In this document: positions 50,159 to 58,012 of the stretch, in pieces
How the letters are laid out: the number at the start of each line of letters is the position of its first letter
Numbering within the stretch: the first letter of the stretch is position 1
DNA from: Nocardioides baculatus
Lineage (GTDB): Bacteria; Actinomycetota; Actinomycetes; Propionibacteriales; Nocardioidaceae
Assembly: GCF_016735675.1 (NCBI RefSeq)
Contig: NZ_JAERSG010000008.1
Location: 1 to 64,000, forward strand
Direction: 5' to 3'
DNA: 64,000 nucleotides
The notes under the pieces: model-generated
Database searches by the model: none
Told to the model about the DNA's origin: nothing
The model's input: the letters and a program-made list of their open reading frames with translations, nothing else
Program-made: the position numbers and the translations under genes

Positions 50159-50809
50159 TCAGGCGATCGCGGTGAACCGCGCGCGGCGGTCGCCCGGGGT
50201 CTCGATCTCGTCGAGGATCGCGAGGGCGAGGTCGTCGGCCGAGATCGTCGAGGCGCCGTCGGCGTCCGTGAGGAGGACGTCGCCGCCGCGGGTGTAGGTG
50301 CCCTTCGACGCGGTGCCGAGCCACGAGCCGAAGTCCTGCGGCGGGCTCACGTAGAACCAGTCGAGCGACTCGGGGCTCTGCCGGAACATCTCGAGGGCGG
50401 TCAGCCCGGTCTCGATCTCGGGGCGTACGTCGTCGGGGACGTGCTCCTTGCTGACGTCCCACAGGGTCGGGCCGCCCTCCTCGGTGAGCAGCGACGAGGC
50501 GCCACCGACATAACCGACGCGGGTCGGCGTACCGGCCAGCCGGGCGATCAGGTCCTCGACGACCCCTTCGACCTTGCCGGCCATGTCGCCGCGCGGGGAC
50601 AGGGCGACGACGACCACGTCGGCGCCGTCGAGAGCCGCGTCGAGCACCGGGGCGTCGAGGACGGAGCCCTCGACGTAGGTCGCGCCGTCGACCGGGTCAG
50701 TCGCGGCCGAGCGGCTCACCGAGGTGACCTCGTGACCGCGGGCGGTCGCCTCGGCGACCACCGCCGCGCCTGCGTAGCCGTTGCCGCCGAGAACAGTGAT
50801 GCGTGCCAT
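50159..50809 (-). CDS. Atypical SDR / NmrA-like NAD(P)-binding protein
   Basis: Protein of 216 residues. TVLGGNGYAGAAVVAEA is the extended-SDR cofactor motif, VTSVSRS the second-strand end, VVVALSPRGDMAGKV and VGYVGGASSLL follow. WFYVSPPQDFGSWLG and DDLALAILDEIE are typical of the YwnB/NmrA-like group. It probably senses or uses NAD(P)H. The ATG has GAAGGAAG upstream. Starts 37 bases after the downstream-strand oxidoreductase gene stops, so both may share a transcript. Confidence 0.87.
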   Translation of the reverse strand: MARITVLGGNGYAGAAVVAEATARGHEVTSVSRSAATDPVDGATYVEGSVLDAPVLDAALDGADVVVVALSPRGDMAGKVEGVVEDLIARLAGTPTRVGYVGGASSLLTEEGGPTLWDVSKEHVPDDVRPEIETGLTALEMFRQSPESLDWFYVSPPQDFGSWLGTASKGTYTRGGDVLLTDADGASTISADDLALAILDEIETPGDRRARFTAIA

Positions 50810-50846
50810 CAGGTGTGCTTCCTTCTTCAGTGGGCCGTGAGTGGGT

Positions 50847-51869
50847 TCAGCGCCATCCGAGGTCGGGGGCGACCTCGGTGAGCAGGGTCTCGAGCAGGTG
50901 GGCGTTGTAGTCCACGCCGAGCTGGTTGGGCACCGTCAGCAGCAGGGTGTCGGCAGCGGCGATCGCCTCGTCGTCGGCGAGCTCCTTGACCAGGATCTCC
51001 GGCTCGGCGGCGTACGTCTTGCCGAAGACCGCGCGCAGGTTGGCCTCGATCTGGCCGAACTGGTCCTGGCTCGTCCCCTCGCGGCCGAAGTACATCCGGT
51101 CGAGGTCGGTGGTGATCGGCATGATCGACCGGCTGACCGAGACGCGCGGCTCGCCCGCGTGGCCGGCGGCCTTCCACGCGTCGCGGTAGACCTCGATCTG
51201 CTTGCGCTGCTGGACGTGGAACGGCTCGCCGGTCTCGTCGGCCTTGAGGGTCGACGACATCAGGTGCATCCCCTTCTCGGCGGTCCAGCGGGCGGTCGCG
51301 TCGGACGCCGCTCCCCACCAGATCCGGTCGCGCAGGCCGGGCGAGTGCGGCTCGGGGCGCAGCAGGCCGGGCGGGTTGGGGAACATCGGGCGCGGGTTGG
51401 GCTCGGCGAAGCCCTCGCCCTCCAGCACCTGGAGGAAGACCTCGGTGTGGCGGCGGGCCATGTCGGCCTGGTCCTCGCCCTCGGCGGGCGCGTAGCCGAA
51501 GTAGCGCCACCCGTCGATGACCTGCTCCGGTGATCCCCGGCTGATGCCGAGCTGGAGCCGGCCACCCGAGATGAGGTCGGCCGCGCCGGCGTCCTCCGCC
51601 ATGTAGAGCGGGTTCTCGTAGCGCATGTCGATCACGCCGGTGCCGATCTCGATCCGGCTGGTGCGCGCTCCGACCGCGGCGAGCAGCGGGAACGGCGAGG
51701 CGAGCTGGCGCGCGAAGTGGTGCACGCGGAAGTACGCACCGTCGGCGCCGAGCTCCTCGGCCGCGACCGCGAGGTCGATCGACTGCAGCAGCGTGTCGGA
51801 GGCGGACCGGACCGCGGACTGCGGCGAGTCCGTCCAGTGGCCGAAGTTGAGGAAACCGATCTTCTTCAT
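50847..51869 (-). CDS. Luciferase-like FMN-dependent monooxygenase
   Basis: TIM-barrel flavoprotein of 340 residues from the ATG at 51867-51869. Segments GTGVIDMRYENPLYMAEDAGAADLISGGRLQLGISRGSPEQ (in parts) are typical of the bacterial luciferase-like family. DGAYFRVHHFARQL holds the active-site His. Cofactor FMN or F420 cannot be told apart here. It precedes the NmrA-like gene on the same strand. The bases just upstream contain the imperfect repeat GGTTCAAC/GCTCAACC, a possible operator. Confidence 0.87.
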   Translation of the reverse strand: MKKIGFLNFGHWTDSPQSAVRSASDTLLQSIDLAVAAEELGADGAYFRVHHFARQLASPFPLLAAVGARTSRIEIGTGVIDMRYENPLYMAEDAGAADLISGGRLQLGISRGSPEQVIDGWRYFGYAPAEGEDQADMARRHTEVFLQVLEGEGFAEPNPRPMFPNPPGLLRPEPHSPGLRDRIWWGAASDATARWTAEKGMHLMSSTLKADETGEPFHVQQRKQIEVYRDAWKAAGHAGEPRVSVSRSIMPITTDLDRMYFGREGTSQDQFGQIEANLRAVFGKTYAAEPEILVKELADDEAIAAADTLLLTVPNQLGVDYNAHLLETLLTEVAPDLGWR

Positions 51870-51910
51870 ATCTGGTTCAACGCTCAACCACTCTGGATGT
51901 TCCCGTCAGC

Positions 51911-52834
51911 TCACTGGAACCCGTCGCCGGTCGTCGGCACACGCCCCGGCGCGGCCAGCGACAGCACGGCGCGCGCGATCTCGGGGCGCTCCTCGAGGTG
52001 GTCCTCCAGCCGTTGCAGCTCCTCGGCGGCCTCGCTCTCGGAGCCGTCGCCGGCCAGGTCGACCGAGCCGACGAGGAAGATCTTGCCGGGACCGACGTAC
52101 TCCAGGTGGAGGGTGCTGACGGTCTCCACCTCGGGGCGCTCGCGCAGCCAGCCGAGGACGGTCTCGCGGATCCGCGGATCGGCGACCTGGCCGACGAGGA
52201 AGTCCATGTTGCGGCGCAGGAGGTAGAGCGCGACGAAGCCGAGCAGCAGGCCGACGAGGATCGACCCGATCGCGTCCCACACGGGCTGGTGGGTGACCTG
52301 GTGGAGCACGAGCCCGGTCACCGCGATCACGATGCCGACGAGCGCGGCGGCGTCCTCGAAGAAGACCGCGCGCAGCGTGGGGTTGGACGTCTTGTCGAGG
52401 AAGGTCACGCGACTGACATCGGCCTTGCGGGCGCCGCGTCGCACCTCCCGGCGCGCCTGGAAGAAGGAGATGCTCTCGAGCACGAAGGCGGCTCCGAGCA
52501 CCAGGTAGGCGTAGAGGTAGTCGGCCTCGGCCTCCTCGGCCGTGAGCGAGGTGATGCCGTGCCACACCGACACGCCGGCACCGACACCGAAGAGGCCGAA
52601 CGCCGCGATCATCGACCAGACGTAGGCCTCCCGGCCGAACCCGAGCGGGTGGGTGGCGTCGGCCGGCTTCTCCGCGCGGCGCTCGGCGATCACGAGGAAG
52701 ACCTCGTTGCCGGCGTCGGCCCAGGAGTGCGCCGCCTCGGCGACCATCGACGCGGAGCCGGTGAGGACCGCGACGATGCTCTTGAGGATCGCGAGGGTGG
52801 TGTTCGCGGCCAGCGCGATGATGACGGTCAGCAC
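51911..52834 (-). CDS. Cation diffusion facilitator transporter
   Basis: Metal/proton antiporter of 307 residues from a GTG at 52832-52834. Six helices with [20 protein letters not shown] (helix two metal site) and [15 protein letters not shown] (helix five), then a cytoplasmic C-terminal domain with [19 protein letters not shown]. Zinc, iron or manganese export is likely. A TTG at 52879 would give 15 more residues and lies inside the GntR palindrome; the start is therefore uncertain. Confidence 0.88.
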   Translation of the reverse strand: MLTVIIALAANTTLAILKSIVAVLTGSASMVAEAAHSWADAGNEVFLVIAERRAEKPADATHPLGFGREAYVWSMIAAFGLFGVGAGVSVWHGITSLTAEEAEADYLYAYLVLGAAFVLESISFFQARREVRRGARKADVSRVTFLDKTSNPTLRAVFFEDAAALVGIVIAVTGLVLHQVTHQPVWDAIGSILVGLLLGFVALYLLRRNMDFLVGQVADPRIRETVLGWLRERPEVETVSTLHLEYVGPGKIFLVGSVDLAGDGSESEAAEELQRLEDHLEERPEIARAVLSLAAPGRVPTTGDGFQ

Positions 52835-52874
52835 CGGCCCAGCCTGCCACTTGACGCGACGCGCCCGCGCGATG

Positions 52875-52888
52875 TGCAATATATTGCA
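52875..52888. promoter_or_regulatory. GntR operator palindrome
   Basis: TGCAATATATTGCA, perfect over 14 bases and strikingly AT-rich here. Its last base is the A of the GntR ATG. The core TATATT could also be a -10. It is placed to repress gntR-acdS and perhaps the CDF gene. Confidence 0.85.
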
Positions 52889-53571
52889 TGCCGATCCCCA
52901 CCGCCGCCGCTCCCCTGCGTACGGAGTTGCTGCGCGACAGCGTCCACGACCGGCTCCGCGACGCGATCGTCGACGGCACGCTCGCGCCGGGCGAGGTCGT
53001 CCGCGACACCGAGCTCGCGACCTGGCTCGGCGTCAGTCGTACGCCGGTGCGCGAGGCGCTGCTGCGGCTCGGCGGGACCGGCCTCGTGCGCGCGGCCCCC
53101 GGGCGCTCGACCGTCGTCGCCGAGATCGACCTCGCCGAGGTCCGCGAGGCGCACGCAGTCGTCGCGAGCATGCACCGGCTGGCGGTGGCCGAGGCCGTCG
53201 CCCGCCTCACCGCCGACGACCTGGCGCGGATGCACGCCGCCAACGAGCGCTTCGCGACCGCCGTCGACGCTCAGGACACGGACGCGGCGCTCGCCGCCGA
53301 CGACGACTTCCACGCGGTCGCCGTCGACGCCAGCGCCAACCGCGCGGTCGCGACGGTGCTCGACCAGTTCGGTCCGGTGGTCCGCCGCCTCGAGCGGCTC
53401 CGCTTCGCCTCCCTGGCGGCCGCCGACTCCGTGGACCTCCACGACCGGCTCGTGGCCGCCTGCGCGTCCGGCGACGCCGACGCCGCGGCCGACGTCGCCT
53501 TCCGCACCTGGCAGAACCTTGCCGACCTGATCCCCGACCAGCCCGCCACCCCTCAGCAGGAGACCCCGTGA
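52888..53571 (+). CDS. GntR-family regulator (FCD type), probable acdS regulator
   Basis: Regulator of 227 residues. The winged helix-turn-helix covers about 10-75 ([36 protein letters not shown] in parts). The FCD ligand domain follows, with a likely metal-binding Asp and His set around [14 protein letters not shown] and DLHDRLVAA. The stop overlaps the ACC deaminase start (GTGA), so it should sense a substrate or product of that enzyme. Confidence 0.92.
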   Translation: MPIPTAAAPLRTELLRDSVHDRLRDAIVDGTLAPGEVVRDTELATWLGVSRTPVREALLRLGGTGLVRAAPGRSTVVAEIDLAEVREAHAVVASMHRLAVAEAVARLTADDLARMHAANERFATAVDAQDTDAALAADDDFHAVAVDASANRAVATVLDQFGPVVRRLERLRFASLAAADSVDLHDRLVAACASGDADAAADVAFRTWQNLADLIPDQPATPQQETP

Positions 53572-54608
53572 TCCTCGACCAGTTCGAGCGCCACCCGCTC
53601 ACCTTCGGCCCCTCGCCCGTCCAGCACCTGAAGCGGCTCACGCAGCACCTCAGGGACCAGGGTGGCGGCGCGGAGGTCTGGGCCAAGCGCGAGGACGTCA
53701 ACAGCGGCCTGGCCTATGGCGGCAACAAGGTCCGCAAGCTGGAGTACATCGTCCCCGACGCCCTCGCCAGCGGCGCCGACACGCTCGTCTCGATCGGCGG
53801 CTACCAGTCCAACCACACCCGGCAGGTGGCCGCGGTCGCCGCGCACCTCGGCATGAAGTGCCGCCTGGTGCAGGAGAAGTGGGTGCCGTGGGACGACCCG
53901 ACCAACACCCAGGTCGGCAACATCCTGCTGAGCCGGATGATGGGCGCCGACTCGCGCCTGGACCCGCACGGCTTCGACATCGGGATCCGCGACTCGTGGA
54001 AGGACGCGATCCGCGAGGTCGAGGAGGCCGGCGGTACGCCGTACGCCATCCCGGCGGGCGCGAGCGAGCACCGCCTCGGCGGCCTCGGCTTCGCCAACTG
54101 GGCCTTCGAGGTCGCCGAGCAGGAGAAGGCGCTCGGCATCACCTTCGACACGATCGTCGTGTGCACCGTGACCGGGTCGACGCACGCCGGGATGATCGCC
54201 GGCTTCGCGGCACTCGAGGACCTCACCGGCGTACGCCGTCGGGTGATCGGCATCGACGCGAGCGCCACCCTGGACAAGACCCGCGACCAGGTCGAGCGGA
54301 TCGCCCGCCACACCGCGGAGCTGATCGAGCTCGGCCGCGACCTGCGCGACGACGAGGTCACCGTGCTCGAGGGCTGGGCCGGCGACCTCTACGGCGTGCC
54401 GGTCGAGTCGACGATGGAGGCGATGGCGCTCGGCGCGCAGCTCGAGGCGATGATCACCGACCCGGTCTACGAGGGGAAGTCGCTCGCCGGGCTCGTCGAC
54501 CTCGTCAAGGACGGTGACATCCCGCGCGACTCGCACGTCCTGTACGCCCACCTCGGAGGCCAGCCGGCGATCAACGCCTACCACTCCCTCTGGCCCGCGC
54601 AGGGCTGA
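53568..54608 (+). CDS. acdS: 1-aminocyclopropane-1-carboxylate deaminase
   Basis: PLP enzyme of 346 residues that splits ACC, the ethylene precursor of plants, to 2-oxobutyrate and ammonia. [11 protein letters not shown] holds the PLP Lys, [23 protein letters not shown] is almost as in Pseudomonas AcdS (quoted in parts), and YGVPVEST keeps the Glu that separates ACC deaminase from D-cysteine desulfhydrase. [12 protein letters not shown] and [10 protein letters not shown] close it. Name is well supported; D-cysteine desulfhydrase is the main alternative. The GTG start is coupled to the GntR gene. Confidence 0.9.
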   Translation: MILDQFERHPLTFGPSPVQHLKRLTQHLRDQGGGAEVWAKREDVNSGLAYGGNKVRKLEYIVPDALASGADTLVSIGGYQSNHTRQVAAVAAHLGMKCRLVQEKWVPWDDPTNTQVGNILLSRMMGADSRLDPHGFDIGIRDSWKDAIREVEEAGGTPYAIPAGASEHRLGGLGFANWAFEVAEQEKALGITFDTIVVCTVTGSTHAGMIAGFAALEDLTGVRRRVIGIDASATLDKTRDQVERIARHTAELIELGRDLRDDEVTVLEGWAGDLYGVPVESTMEAMALGAQLEAMITDPVYEGKSLAGLVDLVKDGDIPRDSHVLYAHLGGQPAINAYHSLWPAQG

Positions 54609-54618
54609 GCGGAGGCGC

Positions 54619-54624
54619 TAGCGT
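54619..54624 (+). promoter_or_regulatory. -10 hexamer, leaderless promoter of the phosphotransferase gene
   Basis: TAGCGT, six bases before the GTG at 54631. Confidence 0.5.
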
Positions 54625-54630
54625 CGCCCC

Positions 54631-55479
54631 GTGATCGACGTCGACGGCGCCCTCGCCTGGGCAGGTTCGGAGGTCGGGTCACCGGTCGTCTCCCACGAGC
54701 GGCTCGAGGGCGGGATGACGTCGCGGATGCTCGCGCTGACCCACGACGACGGCGCCGCGACGGTGCTCCGGCTGATGACCAACGAGCCGTGGCGCACCCA
54801 CGGCGCGGAGCTCACCACCCGCGAGCACGAGGCCCAGCTCTTCCTGGCCGGGACGGGCGTGCCGGCTCCGACGAGCATCGCGCTCGACGCCGACGGGAGC
54901 GCCTGCGGCGTGGCCGCCCACCTGATGTCGCGACTCCCCGGGCGACCGGCCGAGCAGGACCCGGACGTCGCCGCGATGGCCGCGCTCCTCGCCGACATCC
55001 ACGCGCTCCGCCCGGACGAGCCGTTCCGGACCTACCAGTCGTGGGCGTGGGAGGCGAAGTGGGTCGTGCCGACCTGGACGCAGCACCCCGGCTCGTGGGA
55101 GCGCGCCTTCGAGGTGCTGGCCGGGACGGCTCCGGACTTCGGGCCGACCTTCCTGCACCGCGACTTCGGCCACCGCAACCTGCTCTGGGCCGACGGCGCG
55201 ATCAGCGGCGTCGTCGACTGGGTGGAGACCTCGTCGGGCCCGGCGTGGCTCGACGCGGCCCACGCCGCCTCCAACCTTGCGGTGATGATCGACATCGAGC
55301 CGGCCGTCGCCTTCCTGGAGGAGTACGCCGCCCACGCGCCGGAAGCCATGCACCCGTTCTGGCTGGTGATGGACACCGTCGGCTACCTCCCGCCGCCCGG
55401 CAAGCCGCAGATGTTCCGGCAGCCCGAGCAGGTCGCGCGGCTCGACGCGTGGCTGCACCACGTCGTGGGGATCGGCTGA
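54631..55479 (+). CDS. Aminoglycoside phosphotransferase-fold kinase
   Basis: Kinase of 282 residues. LEGGMTSRML is the nucleotide loop, TVLRLMT holds the Lys or its neighbour, TFLHRDFGHRNLLW is the catalytic loop with Asp and Asn, and GVVDWVETSSGPAWLDAAHAA the metal-binding part. The substrate could be a small molecule or a drug; nothing here points to resistance. Single gene, converging on the racemase gene. Confidence 0.87.
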   Translation: MIDVDGALAWAGSEVGSPVVSHERLEGGMTSRMLALTHDDGAATVLRLMTNEPWRTHGAELTTREHEAQLFLAGTGVPAPTSIALDADGSACGVAAHLMSRLPGRPAEQDPDVAAMAALLADIHALRPDEPFRTYQSWAWEAKWVVPTWTQHPGSWERAFEVLAGTAPDFGPTFLHRDFGHRNLLWADGAISGVVDWVETSSGPAWLDAAHAASNLAVMIDIEPAVAFLEEYAAHAPEAMHPFWLVMDTVGYLPPPGKPQMFRQPEQVARLDAWLHHVVGIG

Positions 55480-55489
55480 GGGACGGGGC

Positions 55490-56179
55490 TCAGCCGAGCG
55501 CGAAGTCGACCGCGGCCCGCGCGTGCAGCGCGGTGGTCGCGAAGACCGGGACCTCGACGTCGTCGGGGCCGATCAGCAGCTCGATCTCGGTGCAGCCGAG
55601 GACCACTCCCCCCGCGCCCCGCCCGACCAGCCGCCGCACCACGTCGACGTACGCCGACCGGGACTCCTCACGCACCACGCCGAGCACCAGCTCGTCGTAG
55701 ATGACGTCGTGCACGAGCGTCAGGTCGTCGCGCTCCGGCACGAGCACGTCGATGCCGTGCGAGCGGAGCCGGTCGGCGTAGAACGGCTGCGCCATGGTGA
55801 AGCGGGTGCCGAGCAGGGCGACCCGGTCGAGACCGGCCGCGCGGACCGCGTCGGCCGTCACGTCGGCGAGATGGAGCAGCGGGACGTCGACCGCGGCCTC
55901 GATCGCGTCGGCGACCTTGTGCATGGTGTTGGTGCAGAGCACCACGCACTCGGCTCCGGCCGCCTGGAGCCCGCGCGCCTCAGCGGCCAGCAGCCGACCG
56001 GCCGCCTCCCAGTCCCCCGCGACCTGCATCGCCTCGACCTCGGCGAAGTCGACGGATGCCAGCACCAGGCGGGCGGAGTGGAAGCCGCCGAGCCGGTCGC
56101 GGACGTCCTCGTTGAGGAGGCGGTAGTAGAGCGCGGTGCTCTCCCAGCTCATCCCGCCCAGCAGTCCGATGCGACGCAC
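55490..56179 (-). CDS. Aspartate/glutamate racemase family protein
   Basis: Racemase-fold protein of 229 residues. RRIGLLGGMSWESTALYYRLLNE is the family opening (quoted in parts), VLCTNTMHKVAD carries the first catalytic Cys with its Thr-Asn, and GVVLGCTEIELL the second Cys. Both cysteines are present, so racemisation of aspartate or a like amino acid is plausible. I start at the GTG 56177-56179; a GTG at 56194 adds five residues. Divergent from the acetyltransferase gene. Confidence 0.88.
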   Translation of the reverse strand: MRRIGLLGGMSWESTALYYRLLNEDVRDRLGGFHSARLVLASVDFAEVEAMQVAGDWEAAGRLLAAEARGLQAAGAECVVLCTNTMHKVADAIEAAVDVPLLHLADVTADAVRAAGLDRVALLGTRFTMAQPFYADRLRSHGIDVLVPERDDLTLVHDVIYDELVLGVVREESRSAYVDVVRRLVGRGAGGVVLGCTEIELLIGPDDVEVPVFATTALHARAAVDFALG

Positions 56180-56197
56180 GGTGTCAGTCAACACCCC

Positions 56198-56203
56198 TAG
56201 CGT
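56198..56203 (+). promoter_or_regulatory. -10 hexamer, leaderless promoter of the acetyltransferase gene
   Basis: TAGCGT, six bases before the ATG at 56210. Confidence 0.5.
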
Positions 56204-56209
56204 GGCCGC

Positions 56210-56812
56210 ATGGCCACCACTCCGCTCGCCCGCGCCGACGGGATCGTCGTCCACCCCGCCACGCACGCCCGCTTCGACGACGTGCGCACGATGGTCGGCC
56301 CCAAGAACCCCACGTCCAGCGTCTGCTGGTGCCTGAGCCACCGGATCCCGGCCAGGGACAACCGCGAGCTGGCCGGGCAGGACCGTGCCGACTTCGTCGA
56401 GGCGCTGACCCGCAAGCGGACCAAGCCCGGCGTGCTCGCCTACGACGGCGACGAGGTCGTCGGCTGGGCAGCCGTCGCGCCGCGTGCCGACCTGCCGTTC
56501 GCCCGCTCCACCAAGATCCCGCACGTCGACGACCAGGACGCGTGGTCGGTCTGGTGCATCCGGGTCCGCCCCGGCCACCGCGGTCGCGGGATCTCGCACG
56601 TCCTGCTCGAGGGCGCGGTGGCCTACGCCGTCCAGCGGGGCGCGCCGGTCGTCGAGGGCTACCCCGTCGACAACCAGGGCGAGAAGGTCGACCTGACCAT
56701 GGCCTACGTCGGCACGCGTGCCGTCTTCGAGCAGGCCGGCTTCACGCTCGCGGCCCGCACCGACGCCACCTCCGCCGGGTTCCCGCGCGTGATCATGAGG
56801 AGGCAGACCTAG
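56210..56812 (+). CDS. GNAT-family N-acetyltransferase
   Basis: Acetyltransferase of 200 residues. Motif A is WCIRVRPGHRGRGISHVLLE (acetyl-CoA loop RGRGIS), preceded by VGWAAVAPR; motif B is in TRAVFEQAGFTLAAR. The N-terminus carries CWCLSH, two Cys with possible metal or redox role, seen in some relatives that also have DUF-type extensions. Acceptor unknown. Its TAG stop forms the first three bases of the next gene's -10 hexamer. Confidence 0.87.
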   Translation: MATTPLARADGIVVHPATHARFDDVRTMVGPKNPTSSVCWCLSHRIPARDNRELAGQDRADFVEALTRKRTKPGVLAYDGDEVVGWAAVAPRADLPFARSTKIPHVDDQDAWSVWCIRVRPGHRGRGISHVLLEGAVAYAVQRGAPVVEGYPVDNQGEKVDLTMAYVGTRAVFEQAGFTLAARTDATSAGFPRVIMRRQT

Positions 56813-56815
56813 GCT
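56810..56815 (+). promoter_or_regulatory. -10 hexamer, leaderless promoter of the DUF6153 gene
   Basis: TAGGCT, six bases before the GTG at 56822. The first three bases are the stop codon of the acetyltransferase gene. Confidence 0.5.
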
Positions 56816-56821
56816 GGGGCC

Positions 56822-57202
56822 GTGATCCGGACGTGGTGGGCGGTGGCCGCCCTGCTGGCGCTGTTCGCCATGCACGGCCTCGCGACCCATGCCGCGGCTG
56901 CAGAGCCACCCTCCCCGTCAGGGATGCACGGGACGCACCATGTGCTCGACGCGCACGGCGAGGCCGCGGGCTCCGCGCTGCCCCCGACCGCGCACGGCGG
57001 CGACCACCACGCGATGTCCGTCCTCGGCCTCTGCATGGCTGCCCTGGCGACGACCGCGATCGCGCTGCTCGCCCTCGCCCGTCCCGGTCGCGGGCTGCTC
57101 GCGCTCCTGCCGCGGGCGACCACCGTCGCGTCGCGCGCCGTGGGAGTCGTCCGGGCTCCCGCACCACCGGACCTCCACGCCTTGTCGGTCCTCCGCTGCT
57201 GA
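56822..57202 (+). CDS. DUF6153-family membrane protein
   Basis: Protein of 126 residues with two hydrophobic segments: residues 5-25 (signal or anchor) and about 63-85. Between them is a His/Met-rich loop (SGMHGTHHVLDAHG, HGGDHHAMS) well suited to bind copper. The family is typically encoded next to a DUF305 gene, as here. It may collect copper at the outer membrane face. Metal binding is inference from composition. Confidence 0.75.
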   Translation: MIRTWWAVAALLALFAMHGLATHAAAAEPPSPSGMHGTHHVLDAHGEAAGSALPPTAHGGDHHAMSVLGLCMAALATTAIALLALARPGRGLLALLPRATTVASRAVGVVRAPAPPDLHALSVLRC

Positions 57203-57212
57203 GGAGGGTCGC

Positions 57213-57230
57213 GCCTGCGCACACGCAGGC
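57213..57230. other. Hairpin between the DUF6153 and DUF305 genes
   Basis: Seven-base arms GCCTGCG and CGCAGGC with a CACA loop, 11 bases after the DUF6153 stop. It may trim the transcript or be a regulator site. Confidence 0.4.
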
Positions 57231-57274
57231 ACCGACCCACCACCAGACGGACACCGACCGACAAGGAGACACCT

Positions 57275-57910
57275 ATGTCCGCACACCGCACCATGCGAGC
57301 GCGCCTCGCAACCGCTGCCGCGCTGCCACTCCTCCTCGCCACCACCCTCGCGGCTTGTGGCGATGACACGACGGACGAACGGCCGGCCGCCGTCCGCACC
57401 GCCTCGAACGGCGACCGCTTCAACGACGCCGACGTCTCGTTCGCGACCGAGATGATCCCGCACCACGCCGACGCCCTGGTGATGGTCGACATGACCCAGG
57501 GCCGCGAGCTCTCGCCCGAGATGACCGACCTCACCGAGGACATCCGCGCCGCGCAGGCACCAGAGATCGAGCAGATGGCCGACTGGCTGACTGCCTGGGG
57601 CGAGGACGTCCCGGAGACCTCGCGTGACCACGTGAACAGCCACGACATGGGCGACATGTCCGACGACACGGGCGGCGGAACGGGGATGGGGATGGACCCC
57701 GACGACCTCGCCGCGCTCGAGGACGCCTCCGGCATCGCCTTCGAGCAGATGTGGTTGCAGATGATGGTCGAGCACCACGAGGGTGCGATCGAGATGGCGC
57801 AGGACGAGCAGGCCGATGGCCTGGCCGACGACGCCGTGGCGCTCGCCGACTCGATCGAGAGCAGCCAGACGGCCGAGATCGACCGGATGGAGGAGCTGCT
57901 CGACCAGTGA
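57275..57910 (+). CDS. DUF305-family lipoprotein, probable copper handling
   Basis: Lipoprotein of 211 residues: signal peptide with lipobox LAAC, Cys at about 28. The DUF305 (ferritin-like) domain has FATEMIPHHADALVMVD and LQMMVEHHEGAIEMAQ, repeated helices with Met, His and Glu suited to metal binding. A Met/Asp/Gly linker (HDMGDMSDDTGGG) lies between the halves. Ribosome site AAGGAG. Members sit beside copper-resistance genes, as here (DUF6153 upstream; CopC-CopD 4.5 kb away). Confidence 0.88.
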   Translation: MSAHRTMRARLATAAALPLLLATTLAACGDDTTDERPAAVRTASNGDRFNDADVSFATEMIPHHADALVMVDMTQGRELSPEMTDLTEDIRAAQAPEIEQMADWLTAWGEDVPETSRDHVNSHDMGDMSDDTGGGTGMGMDPDDLAALEDASGIAFEQMWLQMMVEHHEGAIEMAQDEQADGLADDAVALADSIESSQTAEIDRMEELLDQ

Positions 57911-57916
57911 ACCGGC

Positions 57917-57946
57917 GGCGCGGCACCTGCGCGGAGGTGCCGCGCC
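57917..57946 (+). terminator. Strong hairpin after the DUF305 gene
   Basis: Twelve-base perfect stem GGCGCGGCACCT with AGGTGCCGCGCC and a 6-base loop, seven bases after the stop. No T tract. Confidence 0.7.
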
Positions 57947-58012
57947 ACGCCGTTCGCCGACTCGCGTCCGGGATGCCCTGCTTGCTACGTTAGTCAAGTA
58001 AGTCAGTGGACA

